From positions 1-15,213 of the forward strand of contig NZ_ADNY01000061.1 in NCBI RefSeq assembly GCF_000178475.1: a DNA stretch of 15,213 bases, written 5' to 3'. The notes beneath the pieces were generated by a model, which did no database searches, was not told the origin of the DNA, and saw only the letters and a list, made by a program, of their open reading frames with translations. Below are positions 1-6,061 of this stretch, piece by piece. Both the position numbers and the translations under genes were made by a program. Each line of letters opens with the position of its first letter. Positions within the stretch are counted from its first letter, which is position 1. Origin of the DNA: Lactobacillus amylolyticus DSM 11664 (GTDB lineage Bacteria; Bacillota; Bacilli; Lactobacillales; Lactobacillaceae).

Positions 1-63
1 TTCGCTTTTTTGTGTTATGCCACATATTTAAACATGGACGCTCAAGATAAAGCAGAAAATTAA
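1..63 (+). CDS. C-terminal end of an unidentified protein (partial)
   Basis: Frame 1 is open from the first base to a TAA at 61-63 and reads FAFLCYATYLNMDAQDKAEN. The first half is hydrophobic and aromatic, and the last nine residues are charged and polar. This pattern fits the end of a last membrane segment followed by a short cytoplasmic tail. With only 20 residues, no family can be named. The frame could be open by chance, so this is a tentative call. Confidence 0.4.
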   Translation, partial: FAFLCYATYLNMDAQDKAEN

Positions 64-81
64 TTCATTATTTTAAGATCA

Positions 82-160
82 TATAATAGCAATTGTATTT
101 GCGCCAATTTTTATGTATTGTAATAAACAGAGAGAACGATAAATTTTAAAGCGAAGGAAA
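82..160 (+). promoter_or_regulatory. Possible promoter and ribosome binding site for the 168-713 gene
   Basis: A perfect -10 hexamer TATAAT lies at 82-87, but I see no good -35 box 17 bases upstream. A second weak candidate pairs TTGTAT (93-98) with TATTGT (116-121), 17 bases apart. The Shine-Dalgarno sequence GAAGGAAA at about 153-160 is well placed for the TTG start at 168 and supports that unusual start. Confidence 0.35.
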
Positions 161-167
161 ATTTGTT

Positions 168-713
168 TTGAAAATCAATTTAAAAGACTTAACTGAAAAA
201 ATCGAAAATCAAGACTATATTCAAGATTTTGAAACCGTAAAATACGCCCAAGTAAGCAAATCCAAGAAAAAGCTGACAGAATATGCCACTAAGATGGTGA
301 AAGAAGTTGCTGCCGCATTAAAGCATAATTCTTTGGTGCAAACGCAGCTGGCCATCGATGGTCAGCGGCCAGTTACTTTTGCTTTGGAAACTAACATCAT
401 CAACTTGCCTTACAGCAATTACAAGAAGATTTCCAGCTTCTTTGAAGAAGATCAAGAATATCCGCTCTATGTTTACTTCGAAACCCGTTCGGAATACATC
501 AACGTTTCCGGCTTCAGAATCGACCAATTGGCTACAGAAGAGGAGATTAACGGGGATGCGGATGCCGTGATTGCAAAATTGGTTGATGCCATGACAGAAA
601 AACTAAAGCAAGTACGCGAATACGAAAAGCCGGCTCCAGTTAAAAAGAGCACGGCTAAGACCACGACCAATAAGAAAAAGACAACCACGCGCAAGAAAAA
701 GAGCAGCAAATAG
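168..713 (+). CDS. Hypothetical protein with a lysine/threonine-rich tail
   Basis: This 181-residue protein starts at TTG, with GAAGGAAA 8 bases upstream. I do not recognise the family. Residues 1 to about 150 form a mixed, acidic, globular-looking domain with no signal peptide and no membrane segment, so it is likely cytoplasmic. From about residue 153 the protein becomes a basic tail built of Lys, Thr, Ser and Ala (for example KKSTAKTTTNKKK). Such tails often bind nucleic acid or polyanions, but that is inference. The gene appears monocistronic: it ends 7 bases before a 12-bp hairpin terminator. Similar Lys/Thr/Ser-rich stretches occur in three other proteins of this window (DUF2187 protein, the long NlpC/P60 protein, the decayed secreted protein), which probably reflects shared composition and not homology. 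Confidence 0.8.
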   Translation: MKINLKDLTEKIENQDYIQDFETVKYAQVSKSKKKLTEYATKMVKEVAAALKHNSLVQTQLAIDGQRPVTFALETNIINLPYSNYKKISSFFEEDQEYPLYVYFETRSEYINVSGFRIDQLATEEEINGDADAVIAKLVDAMTEKLKQVREYEKPAPVKKSTAKTTTNKKKTTTRKKKSSK

Positions 714-720
714 CCGATAC

Positions 721-752
721 AAAAAGGGCTGATCATTTGGTCAGCCCTTTTT
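721..752. terminator. Strong intrinsic terminator, probably bidirectional
   Basis: Perfect 12-bp inverted repeat: AAAAAGGGCTGA (721-732), an 8-base loop, and TCAGCCCTTTTT (741-752). It has a T run downstream on the plus strand and A/T runs on both sides, so it can work in both directions. It ends the 168-713 gene. Before the IS insertion it may also have ended the minus-strand nrdI/nrdF locus whose relic lies beyond the element. Confidence 0.85.
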
Positions 753-823
753 GTTTGGCAAAATTAACTAATCTTGCTTTTTATGCAAAATGAACAAAAA
801 GCGAGGAGAAAGAACGAACAATA

Positions 824-846
824 CCTCCCCATCTATTGATGAGGGG
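824..846 (+). repeat. Left-end subterminal hairpin of the IS200/IS605 element
   Basis: CATC (830-833) and GATG (838-841) pair around a TATT loop. The stem continues as CCC (827-829) with GGG (843-845), leaving A842 bulged. An imperfect stem with an unpaired base is typical of the hairpins that TnpA recognises. The loop and upper stem are identical to those of the right-end hairpin. Confidence 0.75.
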
Positions 847-889
847 ATGCATTCGGTCTTGCTCCTTCTTTTTTATTTCTTCAATTTAA

Positions 890-898
890 TGGTATAAT
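890..898 (+). promoter_or_regulatory. Extended -10 promoter for tnpA
   Basis: TGGTATAAT at 890-898 matches an extended -10 element (TGnTATAAT). No clear -35 box is seen, as is common for extended -10 promoters. It lies inside the element, about 48 bases upstream of the tnpA start, where only a weak GGGA ribosome binding sequence (933-936) is visible. Low expression of the transposase would fit. Confidence 0.5.
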
Positions 899-945
899 AA
901 TTATGTCGATACAGACAAATATATCAACAGTTGGGACGATAATCA

Positions 946-1356
946 ATGGTTAAAGAATATCATACTTCTTCCAGCGTTTCTATCTTGATCTATCACTTGG
1001 TTTGGGTAACCAAATACCGCAATAAAGCCTTAGATCACGAAACCAGACGAATGCTGGATCGGAAGATCAGAGAAATACTTGAAGAAAACTCCTGCAAGGC
1101 GGAAGCCTTAACGGTCATGCCAAATCACGTTCATTTGGAAGTGGCCATGCCACCGTGGATGTCGGTTACAGTTTTAATCAAAAAGCTGAAAGGAACGACC
1201 GCTCGCTGGCTGTTCAAGCAAAAGCCGGAGCTAAGAGAGCAGTTCTATCATCATCACCTATGGTCGCCATCCTATTTTGCACGCACCGTAGGCAACTGTT
1301 CGGAAGAAACAATCAAGCACTACGTAGAAACGCAATGGGAGCGTCCGTATAAGTAG
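946..1356 (+). CDS. tnpA: IS200/IS605 transposase TnpA (Y1 HUH endonuclease)
   Basis: This 136-residue protein has the usual length for the family. It cuts and rejoins single-stranded DNA at the element ends through a 5'-phosphotyrosine intermediate and acts as a dimer. Visible signatures are the N-terminal core ending in LVWVTKYR (residues 18-25), the metal-binding HUH motif H61-V-H63 within MPNHVHLE, and the catalytic tyrosine Y126 in IKHYVETQW near the C-terminus. The gene is complete, without frameshifts. The ATG at 946 has a poor Shine-Dalgarno sequence (GGGA), which may keep expression low. It is followed after 23 bases by tnpB in the same direction, probably on one transcript. Confidence 0.93.
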   Translation: MVKEYHTSSSVSILIYHLVWVTKYRNKALDHETRRMLDRKIREILEENSCKAEALTVMPNHVHLEVAMPPWMSVTVLIKKLKGTTARWLFKQKPELREQFYHHHLWSPSYFARTVGNCSEETIKHYVETQWERPYK

Positions 1357-1379
1357 CTAAGGCAAAGGAAGTGAAAGCA

Positions 1380-2666
1380 ATGCGCCAGCAAAGCCAGCAG
1401 AAGGAAAATGAAGTCAAATTTGGCATTAACAGTGTCCGTGTTTATCCTACGGATGAGCAGAAGGTCTATTTTGTCAATCTTTTTGGTGCTAACCGCTGGT
1501 TCTGGAATCAGATTAAAGACATGACGGATAAGCGCTATAAAAATAATCCCCAGCTTTCTTTTCCTTCCGTTTCTTCATTAAAGCGCCTCTTGCCCCGTCT
1601 AAAGCAGGAACAGGAATGGCTCAAAGAAATCGACTCGACTTCTTTGCAGGCTACGGCAGAATACTACTGCAATGCGCAGGAAGCCTTCTTTAAGCAGAAG
1701 CCTAAAGGCAGGAAACCGCCTAAATTCAAATCACGTCACTATTACATGCAAAGCGCTACGATTAAAAACGTGCATTACCGCTATAAGCTTAAGAAGGATA
1801 ATACGTTGCACGAAGGCGATCAGATTCATGTAGTTGATCCGCACACTTTGCAGGTTGGCAAGAAGCTTTCGCTGCATACCAGCTCTTTGAAATGCTTAAA
1901 GGGCTGTACGATTAAGCGGATGATGATTAAGTATCGCCAAGACTTAGACCGTTTCTATTTAAGCTTTACCGTGGTTAAGCAGAAAAAAGACCTGCCTAAG
2001 TATGCGGAAAAGATAAAGAAAACCGGCAAGGCGGTCGGCATTGATGTGGGCTTAGGCAAGGAATGGCTGGTCACCAGCGATAAGCACCGTTGGAGCGTGC
2101 CCGATACTTTTGCTCTTGAGAGACAAAAGAACAAGGTACAGAGCCACTTTGACCGCAACCGCAGTGCGATTGAAAAACGAGTAGCACGTTTCAACCATGA
2201 GCATAAAGAAACCAAGAGTGAAAAGTATGATTTTCAGAATTGGCAGAAGCTCCGCAAGACTAAGAGCAAGTATCAGCTAAAAATAGCCAATAAACGCTAT
2301 GATTACCTGCAAAAAGTTACTACTTGGCTGGTTAAGCATTACGATGTCATTGCCATTGAGGATTTGAAAACCAAGAACCTCATGCGCAATCACAAGCTTG
2401 CTCACAACATAGCCAATGCAGGCTGGAGAATGTTCAGACAGATGCTTGAATACAAGTGTGAGTGGTACGGTAAAAAGCTGATTGTCGTAGCACCGCAGTA
2501 TACCAGCCGTATCTGCTGTGAATGCGGTAAAAAGAATCCAGCGTTCAATCATATGAAAACAAGGGACTGGCTGGCAGTGCGCCAGTGGGAGTGTCCGTTT
2601 TGTCACGCACAGCATGACAGAGACGTTAACGCTTCAAGAAACATTCTCAAACGTGCCCTAGCATAA
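1380..2666 (+). CDS. tnpB: TnpB, RNA-guided nuclease of an IS200/IS605 element
   Basis: TnpB proteins are RuvC-type nucleases, ancestors of Cas12, that use an RNA from the element's right end to cut a matching DNA beside a short target-adjacent motif. From the ATG at 1380 the protein has 428 residues. The RuvC acidic residues are present: D222 in GIDVG, E327 in IAIEDL, and the Asp of HDRDVNAS (413 or 415). A four-cysteine zinc finger (CCEC at 379-382, CPFC at 405-408) sits between the last two. An N-terminal basic region with NRWFWN matches the family. A GTG at 1371 is also in frame, but AAAGGAAGTGA (1364-1374) is a near-perfect Shine-Dalgarno sequence placed for the ATG at 1380, so I prefer that start. 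The gene is intact. Confidence 0.93.
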   Translation: MRQQSQQKENEVKFGINSVRVYPTDEQKVYFVNLFGANRWFWNQIKDMTDKRYKNNPQLSFPSVSSLKRLLPRLKQEQEWLKEIDSTSLQATAEYYCNAQEAFFKQKPKGRKPPKFKSRHYYMQSATIKNVHYRYKLKKDNTLHEGDQIHVVDPHTLQVGKKLSLHTSSLKCLKGCTIKRMMIKYRQDLDRFYLSFTVVKQKKDLPKYAEKIKKTGKAVGIDVGLGKEWLVTSDKHRWSVPDTFALERQKNKVQSHFDRNRSAIEKRVARFNHEHKETKSEKYDFQNWQKLRKTKSKYQLKIANKRYDYLQKVTTWLVKHYDVIAIEDLKTKNLMRNHKLAHNIANAGWRMFRQMLEYKCEWYGKKLIVVAPQYTSRICCECGKKNPAFNHMKTRDWLAVRQWECPFCHAQHDRDVNASRNILKRALA

Positions 2667-2846
2667 AAATAAAATACAGGTATGGACCGTACCTTGCTAA
2701 AATAGGCAGACCGCTACTTTCGTGCAGGCATTGAAAAACTGTTGTCGTGCAACCAAGTTGCCCACGTTTTTAGAAACGGAGAAAGCAAGTCATAGCTGTT
2801 CGCAGAATCTCTTGTGTAAAGAGACCACCCATCTATTGATGGGTGG
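2667..2846 (+). ncRNA. Probable TnpB guide RNA scaffold (omegaRNA/reRNA)
   Basis: In IS605 elements the RNA guide comes from the 3' end of tnpB and the right end, with the guide itself read from flanking DNA just past the element. This non-coding stretch holds several short stems: GGTA/TACC at about 2679-2693, GCAAC/GTTGC with a CAA loop at about 2749-2761, CGTTT/AAACG at about 2765-2778, TCTCTT/AAGAGA at about 2809-2825, and the 9-bp right-end hairpin at 2825-2846. No open frame is seen. The 5' end probably lies inside the tnpB coding sequence. The guide would begin just beyond 2846. Function is inferred from position and family knowledge. Confidence 0.6.
2825..2846 (+). repeat. Right-end subterminal hairpin of the IS200/IS605 element
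   Basis: Perfect 9-bp stem CCACCCATC (2825-2833), loop TATT, GATGGGTGG (2838-2846). The loop and adjacent stem match the left-end hairpin, which identifies both as TnpA recognition structures. It also forms the last stem of the expected guide RNA. Confidence 0.8.
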
Positions 2847-2859
2847 AAGGTCATTGTAT

Positions 2860-3279
2860 TTAGTTAAAGCGTTGCGGTCGGCGTAGTAGAAGAAGTCTTC
2901 AAAGTCGGCACTCTTGATCAAGCCTTGCTGCATGATGCTGCTGATGCTGTCCTCGTCTTCTGGATATGGCGTAGGGAAGCCCAGGATACATTGCGTTGAA
3001 AGAAGTAGCCCGGATTGCCAGCTTGGTTAATTCGGTCGTTCTGACCAGCTTGCCTTCGCCGAACAAATGCAGCGGAGCATAGAAGCCAGAGTGGTAAATC
3101 GCCATTTCCATGAAGGAAAGCGAAATCTTTAAATCTTGGTAAGAAGGAGTAATCAAAATATACTTCTCTTTCATTTCATGTTGCGGAAAATCGTCGCTGA
3201 TTTCATGTGCGACCAAGCCTGTCTTGACGACAAATTTTTTCATTTGGTCGGTTATTGAATAAAATGCTATTGCTGCCAT
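2860..3279 (-). pseudogene. Composite relic: NrdI N-terminus fused to pieces of NrdF (class Ib ribonucleotide reductase)
   Basis: Reading down the minus strand from the ATG at 3279, residues 1 to about 50 resemble the flavodoxin-like NrdI (AFYSITDQMKKFVVKTGL, then YILITPSYQD). The frame then runs without a stop into sequence resembling the middle of NrdF, the radical-bearing small subunit: SGFYAPLH and GKLVRTTELTKLAIR align with NrdF SGFYLPLY and GKLTNTADIIRLIIR. The metal-ligand segment RDEAVHG of NrdF appears here as RATSFNA. After AMYPG the frame shifts. A second frame continues as PYPEDEDSISSIMQQGLI, then SADFEDFFYYADRNALTKYN, which looks like the NrdF C-terminus. At about 2860 it meets the IS right end. 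Large internal deletions must have joined the pieces. Family assignment is from remembered motifs, not alignment, and it cannot be functional. Confidence 0.6.
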
Positions 3280-3316
3280 GGTTTTGCTTAATTATTCCTA
3301 TATTTCATCACTATTT

Positions 3317-3397
3317 TGGTATAATCGTTAAGCACTTTCAAATATGTAACCCTATTCAAAAAAATTTTTTTACAATATAATAGTCTTAACTAGGAGG
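3317..3397 (+). promoter_or_regulatory. Tandem promoters and ribosome binding site for the 3406-4029 gene
   Basis: An extended -10, TGGTATAAT, lies at 3317-3325. A second -10, TATAAT, lies at 3376-3381 with a weak -35 TATTCA at 3353-3358 (17-base spacing). A strong Shine-Dalgarno AGGAGGA at 3392-3398 is followed by the ATG at 3406. The second promoter would give a very short leader. Confidence 0.55.
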
Positions 3398-3405
3398 AAC
3401 TATTA

Positions 3406-4029
3406 ATGATTAGCTGGAACTTACTTGGAATCCTTATTTGGGTCATCATCATTTTATATTTGGTTTTCATTATTCAAAACATCAGGCAGCGCCGCATCAA
3501 GATGATTATTAAAGAGCATAAGCGCTTCAGCTGGCCGAACATCTTGCTGGACGCAGTTGAAATCATCATTTTCCTGGCCGCCGGTACCTGGATGCTCAGT
3601 GAGTGCTTTTTTGATAATCCGAATTTGGAAGACAAGAGCCGGATCACCAGCACGGTGAAGTATGAACCGCTGATTATGAGTACGGGCGGAACCGGAAATT
3701 CCAGCTATGTTACGATTAATTCGGCTAAGAAAAAAGTTGGTTCGCAAACTTATACTTTTTACCGGTCAGGCACGAAGACGACGGTATCAAGCGACTACGC
3801 CTCCGTTTCTTATGGCAAGCAGCCAGTCAGCGTTAGCTCGGAGCGAATTCCATATGTGAAGAAGGAATTGTCTGAGATGGACAAAAAGTATCAGCGTGCT
3901 TACGTTGCCATCTACACGGCCCGTTACAAGAAAAACTGGCAGAACGGAATTGGCCTCCATGCCGGCAGGATTGCTACGCAATATTATTTGATCAGAATTC
4001 CGGATGCAAGTTTTATCAAGCAAAAATAA
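3406..4029 (+). CDS. LVIS_2131-like membrane protein
   Basis: This 207-residue protein has two N-terminal membrane segments: about residues 4-24 (LLGILIWVIIILYLVFIIQN) and about 46-64 (ILLDAVEIIIFLAAGTWML). They are separated by a basic cytoplasmic loop (RQRRIKMIIKEHKR). The remaining 140 residues are polar, rich in Ser, Thr, Tyr and Lys, and predicted to lie outside the cell. It resembles the LVIS_2131 family of lactobacilli, whose function is not known to me. The family name is from memory of the N-terminal pattern and is not certain. It has its own promoters and a strong RBS and stands alone, convergent with the O-antigen-ligase-like gene and sharing its terminator. Confidence 0.8.
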   Translation: MISWNLLGILIWVIIILYLVFIIQNIRQRRIKMIIKEHKRFSWPNILLDAVEIIIFLAAGTWMLSECFFDNPNLEDKSRITSTVKYEPLIMSTGGTGNSSYVTINSAKKKVGSQTYTFYRSGTKTTVSSDYASVSYGKQPVSVSSERIPYVKKELSEMDKKYQRAYVAIYTARYKKNWQNGIGLHAGRIATQYYLIRIPDASFIKQK

Positions 4030-4037
4030 ATTAGCAC

Positions 4038-4067
4038 AAAAAAGCGAGGATTATTCCTCGCTTTTTT
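4038..4067. terminator. Bidirectional terminator shared by convergent genes
   Basis: Perfect 13-bp inverted repeat AAAAAAGCGAGGA (4038-4050), loop TTAT, TCCTCGCTTTTTT (4055-4067), with U-tracts in both directions. On the plus strand it follows the 3406-4029 gene by 8 bases. On the minus strand its 5' arm is made of the last codons of the 4051-5559 gene, whose stop codon falls in the loop. Confidence 0.9.
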
Positions 4068-5559
4068 TGATTTGAACCAATAAATTTCCTTCAACAAAGC
4101 CTAGAATCAGGCTCGCTGTTAAGAAGTCCATCACGTTGCCGGATGAATATGCAGCCGCCAGCATGAAGACAATGGCAGCTAATAATGAAGAAATCAGGTA
4201 GCTGTGCACGCGCTTATCCGTCAGCCATTTGAAGGCGCCATAGAGCAGGATAACGACGTATGGTCCCACAAACAGCAGCATGCCGGCCCAACCTAGTGAA
4301 TAAACTTGGGAGATGAAGTCCCGCTCCAGGTTGAAGATGTTGTTTTGCCGCATGTAGGAGATGCCGAAGACTTTGTCTAGCCGGTTGTTGTTGGTTTTAA
4401 CAACCTGGTTGAGCATCATCTGTTCCAGGTGTCGGTTCTGCATCCGCAATTCGCCGTTTTCGCGCATAATGCCGAGCCAGAATTCCGGATCATATTGATA
4501 AGGATAGCTCTTGAAGACGAACTTTTTGTTTAGGGCATAGGCTTTGTAATTCTTCTTGATGAAACTACGCAGGAAGGCCTCGCGTTTGGCACCGGTTGGG
4601 TATTTTGCCAAGCCCGCCTTTAATTCGGCCTTTTCTTGAGTTAAATCATGGTCGGACTGCTGCGCTAATTGGATTTCATAATTGTAGCGCTGGATCGCTG
4701 GGCCAAAGGGCAGAATGACCAGGGAGGTGATTTCGATCAGAATCGCGGTGATCAAAGCCTTGCCGCTGGACTTGATATTTTTAAAAGCATAGCGGTGAAG
4801 CAGATAAAGCAGAATTCCAATGCCGATTCCGCATAAAAGCCCGATGGCTGCGACCTTGGCCCCGAGTTCGATCATGGCCAAGGCTTGGACACTGATCAAG
4901 CCCGCCGTTTTCCAATTGAAATTGCTGAAAAGGTAGTAGAGCATCAGCGGCAGAAGCATGAACAAGACTGCAGCAACCATGTTGGTGAAGTTGAAGAAAC
5001 CCTTTGAGGCCATGTGGGAGTAGCCGATGTTGGGGTTGACGAACCATTCAAAAATGTTGGCGGAGATGAAGCCCGTCTCATATGACCGCAGCGAGATTAC
5101 GAACAGGTTGCTGATCACGATCGTGCCGGAAAAAAGCCCGGACAGCCATTCAATGACCAGGCACAGGTCGTGCTTGTCGAATTCAACCTGCCGCGTGAAG
5201 TAAATGATCATTAGCGGCAAGATCATTCTGATTAAATAGAAGATTTCGCCGAACATGGAGTAGCCGTAGTCATTTGGGTTGACGCTGGTAAAAGTGCGCA
5301 CGTGCCACAGATGCAGCACGGAATAGATAACCAGCAGCACCAGGTAGGCGATCAGCCATTTATCGCGGCCCAATTTTTGCCAGTTTTGCTTTTGACTGAA
5401 AAACATGCAGAAGATGGCGAAAACGGCCAGGATTCTGATGATCGTCGGCAAGGTGAAGGGCAGAAGGTCGGCCAGCTTGCCGTGGTAGAACCAGTACAGA
5501 TCCAAAAACGGCTGGATCAGGATGAAGTAGAAGATAATTTTTTTCGTTTTTTCTTTCAT
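4051..5559 (-). CDS. O-antigen ligase-like polytopic membrane protein
   Basis: This 502-residue, strongly hydrophobic protein has about ten predicted membrane segments. They are followed by a large polar loop at about residues 288-420 (KYPTGAKREAFLRSF and neighbours) before the last two to three segments. One large extracellular loop late in a polytopic chain is the architecture of the O-antigen ligase/polymerase (Wzy, WaaL) superfamily, which transfers or polymerises undecaprenyl-linked glycans outside the membrane. The ATG at 5559 has GAGGAG 7 bases upstream. It lies downstream of the DUF2187 gene on the same strand, separated by a modest hairpin, and well outside the EPS operon at 10741. 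It is therefore not clearly the polymerase of that operon. It could act on a wall glycan or teichoic acid, and its substrate cannot be read from the sequence. Confidence 0.75.
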   Translation of the reverse strand: MKEKTKKIIFYFILIQPFLDLYWFYHGKLADLLPFTLPTIIRILAVFAIFCMFFSQKQNWQKLGRDKWLIAYLVLLVIYSVLHLWHVRTFTSVNPNDYGYSMFGEIFYLIRMILPLMIIYFTRQVEFDKHDLCLVIEWLSGLFSGTIVISNLFVISLRSYETGFISANIFEWFVNPNIGYSHMASKGFFNFTNMVAAVLFMLLPLMLYYLFSNFNWKTAGLISVQALAMIELGAKVAAIGLLCGIGIGILLYLLHRYAFKNIKSSGKALITAILIEITSLVILPFGPAIQRYNYEIQLAQQSDHDLTQEKAELKAGLAKYPTGAKREAFLRSFIKKNYKAYALNKKFVFKSYPYQYDPEFWLGIMRENGELRMQNRHLEQMMLNQVVKTNNNRLDKVFGISYMRQNNIFNLERDFISQVYSLGWAGMLLFVGPYVVILLYGAFKWLTDKRVHSYLISSLLAAIVFMLAAAYSSGNVMDFLTASLILGFVEGNLLVQIKKSEE

Positions 5560-5598
5560 TAATGAACTCCTCGTAAAAATACTAGGCTCATTTTAGGC

Positions 5599-5627
5599 AA
5601 AAAAAGAACAGGGATGCAAGACCCCTG
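5599..5627 (-). terminator. Probable terminator after the DUF2187 gene
   Basis: On the minus strand CAGGG (5627-5623) pairs with CCCTG (5613-5609) across a 9-base loop and is followed by TTCTTTTTTTG. The stem is short, so termination may be partial, with some readthrough into the O-antigen-ligase-like gene. Confidence 0.5.
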
Positions 5628-5646
5628 CCACTGTTTTTGCTAATAA

Positions 5647-5952
5647 TTATTTTTTGTCCTTTGAAGCAGGCTTCTTAGTATCCTTCTTGGCTACTTTTTC
5701 AACCTTGACTTCATTAATTAAAGCAGTCTTGCTGTTCTTAACAGCACGAGCAGCTTTTAAGTTCTTAAAGTTAACGACGATCTTATTGTTCAAATCGCTG
5801 ACTGCAGTTTCATCAATGGGATCATAAGAAGTGATAGCTAAAAGAGCGGAATTTTCGTAAATCTTTTCAACCTTACCTTGGAAAGGCTTCTTAAGTTCTT
5901 CTTCGGACTTGCCAGTAACGATAGCTCCAACCTTCACATTGGCTTTTTTCAT
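5647..5952 (-). CDS. DUF2187 family protein
   Basis: This 101-residue protein matches the DUF2187 family of lactobacilli, a small KOW/SH3-like domain of unknown function. Residues 1 to about 60 contain a pattern of short beta strands (VKVGAIVTGK, FQGKVEKIYENSALLAIT, LNNKIVVNFKNLKAA). The last 25 residues are a Lys-rich tail (KVAKKDTKKPASKDKK). There is no signal peptide, so it is likely cytoplasmic. KOW-like domains often bind RNA or ribosomal partners, but that is inference here. The start at 5952 is supported by AGGAAGGAAG about 8 bases upstream. It is divergent from the guanylate-kinase-like gene, and an 18-bp palindrome lies in its leader. Confidence 0.8.
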   Translation of the reverse strand: MKKANVKVGAIVTGKSEEELKKPFQGKVEKIYENSALLAITSYDPIDETAVSDLNNKIVVNFKNLKAARAVKNSKTALINEVKVEKVAKKDTKKPASKDKK

Positions 5953-5975
5953 TTAAGAGACTTCCTTCCTATACA

Positions 5976-5993
5976 TATTCTTACATAAGAATA
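5976..5993. promoter_or_regulatory. 18-bp palindrome in a divergent promoter region
   Basis: TATTCTTA (5976-5983), CA, TAAGAATA (5986-5993) is a perfect inverted repeat with 8-bp arms. It lies 24 bases upstream of the DUF2187 start and about 70 bases from the divergent kinase-like gene. It has the form of an operator for a dimeric repressor, or it could fold as a weak leader hairpin. No T run follows it, so it is not a terminator. The regulator is unknown. Confidence 0.4.
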
Positions 5994-6005
5994 ATACTCT
6001 TCTTT

Positions 6006-6032
6006 TTTACAATAGTAGAATGTTATTATAAA
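6006..6032 (+). promoter_or_regulatory. Possible promoter of the guanylate-kinase-like gene
   Basis: TTTACA (6006-6011) resembles a -35 box and TATAAA (6027-6032) a -10 box, with 15 bases between. The spacing is at the short end of what is functional. The Shine-Dalgarno AAGGAAAAG follows at about 6047-6055, before the ATG at 6062. Confidence 0.4.
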
Positions 6033-6061
6033 AAGACAAAGTTTACAAGGAAAAGAAACAA

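Larger units (their letters stand above)
824..2846 (+). mobile_element. IS200/IS605-family insertion sequence with tnpA and tnpB
   Basis: The element carries a Y1 HUH transposase (946-1356) and a TnpB nuclease (1380-2666) in tandem on the plus strand, the standard IS605 layout. It is framed by two related hairpins sharing the core CCCATCTATTGATG: at 824-846 on the left and 2825-2846 on the right. IS605 elements transpose as single-stranded circles, have no inverted terminal repeats and make no target duplication, so the true ends lie some bases outside the hairpins. The coordinates given are the minimal extent. Both reading frames are intact with all expected catalytic residues, so the element may be active. 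Its right end cuts into an already decayed nrdF relic on the minus strand. Confidence 0.88.

Noticed and set aside
1371..1373. GTG start for tnpB
   Set aside because: It lies inside the near-perfect Shine-Dalgarno sequence that fits the ATG at 1380.
2277..2615. 112-residue minus-strand frame within tnpB
   Set aside because: It is a shadow of the tnpB coding frame with no ribosome binding site and no family resemblance.
824..2846. CRISPR or Cas12-type system, suggested by the RuvC nuclease and the repeated hairpin motif
   Set aside because: There are only two hairpin copies, at the ends of a tnpA-tnpB element, and no repeat-spacer array; TnpB explains the nuclease.
4051..5559. O-antigen-ligase-like gene as the polymerase of the EPS operon
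   Set aside because: It lies more than 5 kb from the operon on the opposite strand with its own terminator; EPS operons usually carry their own wzy, and the rest of this operon is outside the window.
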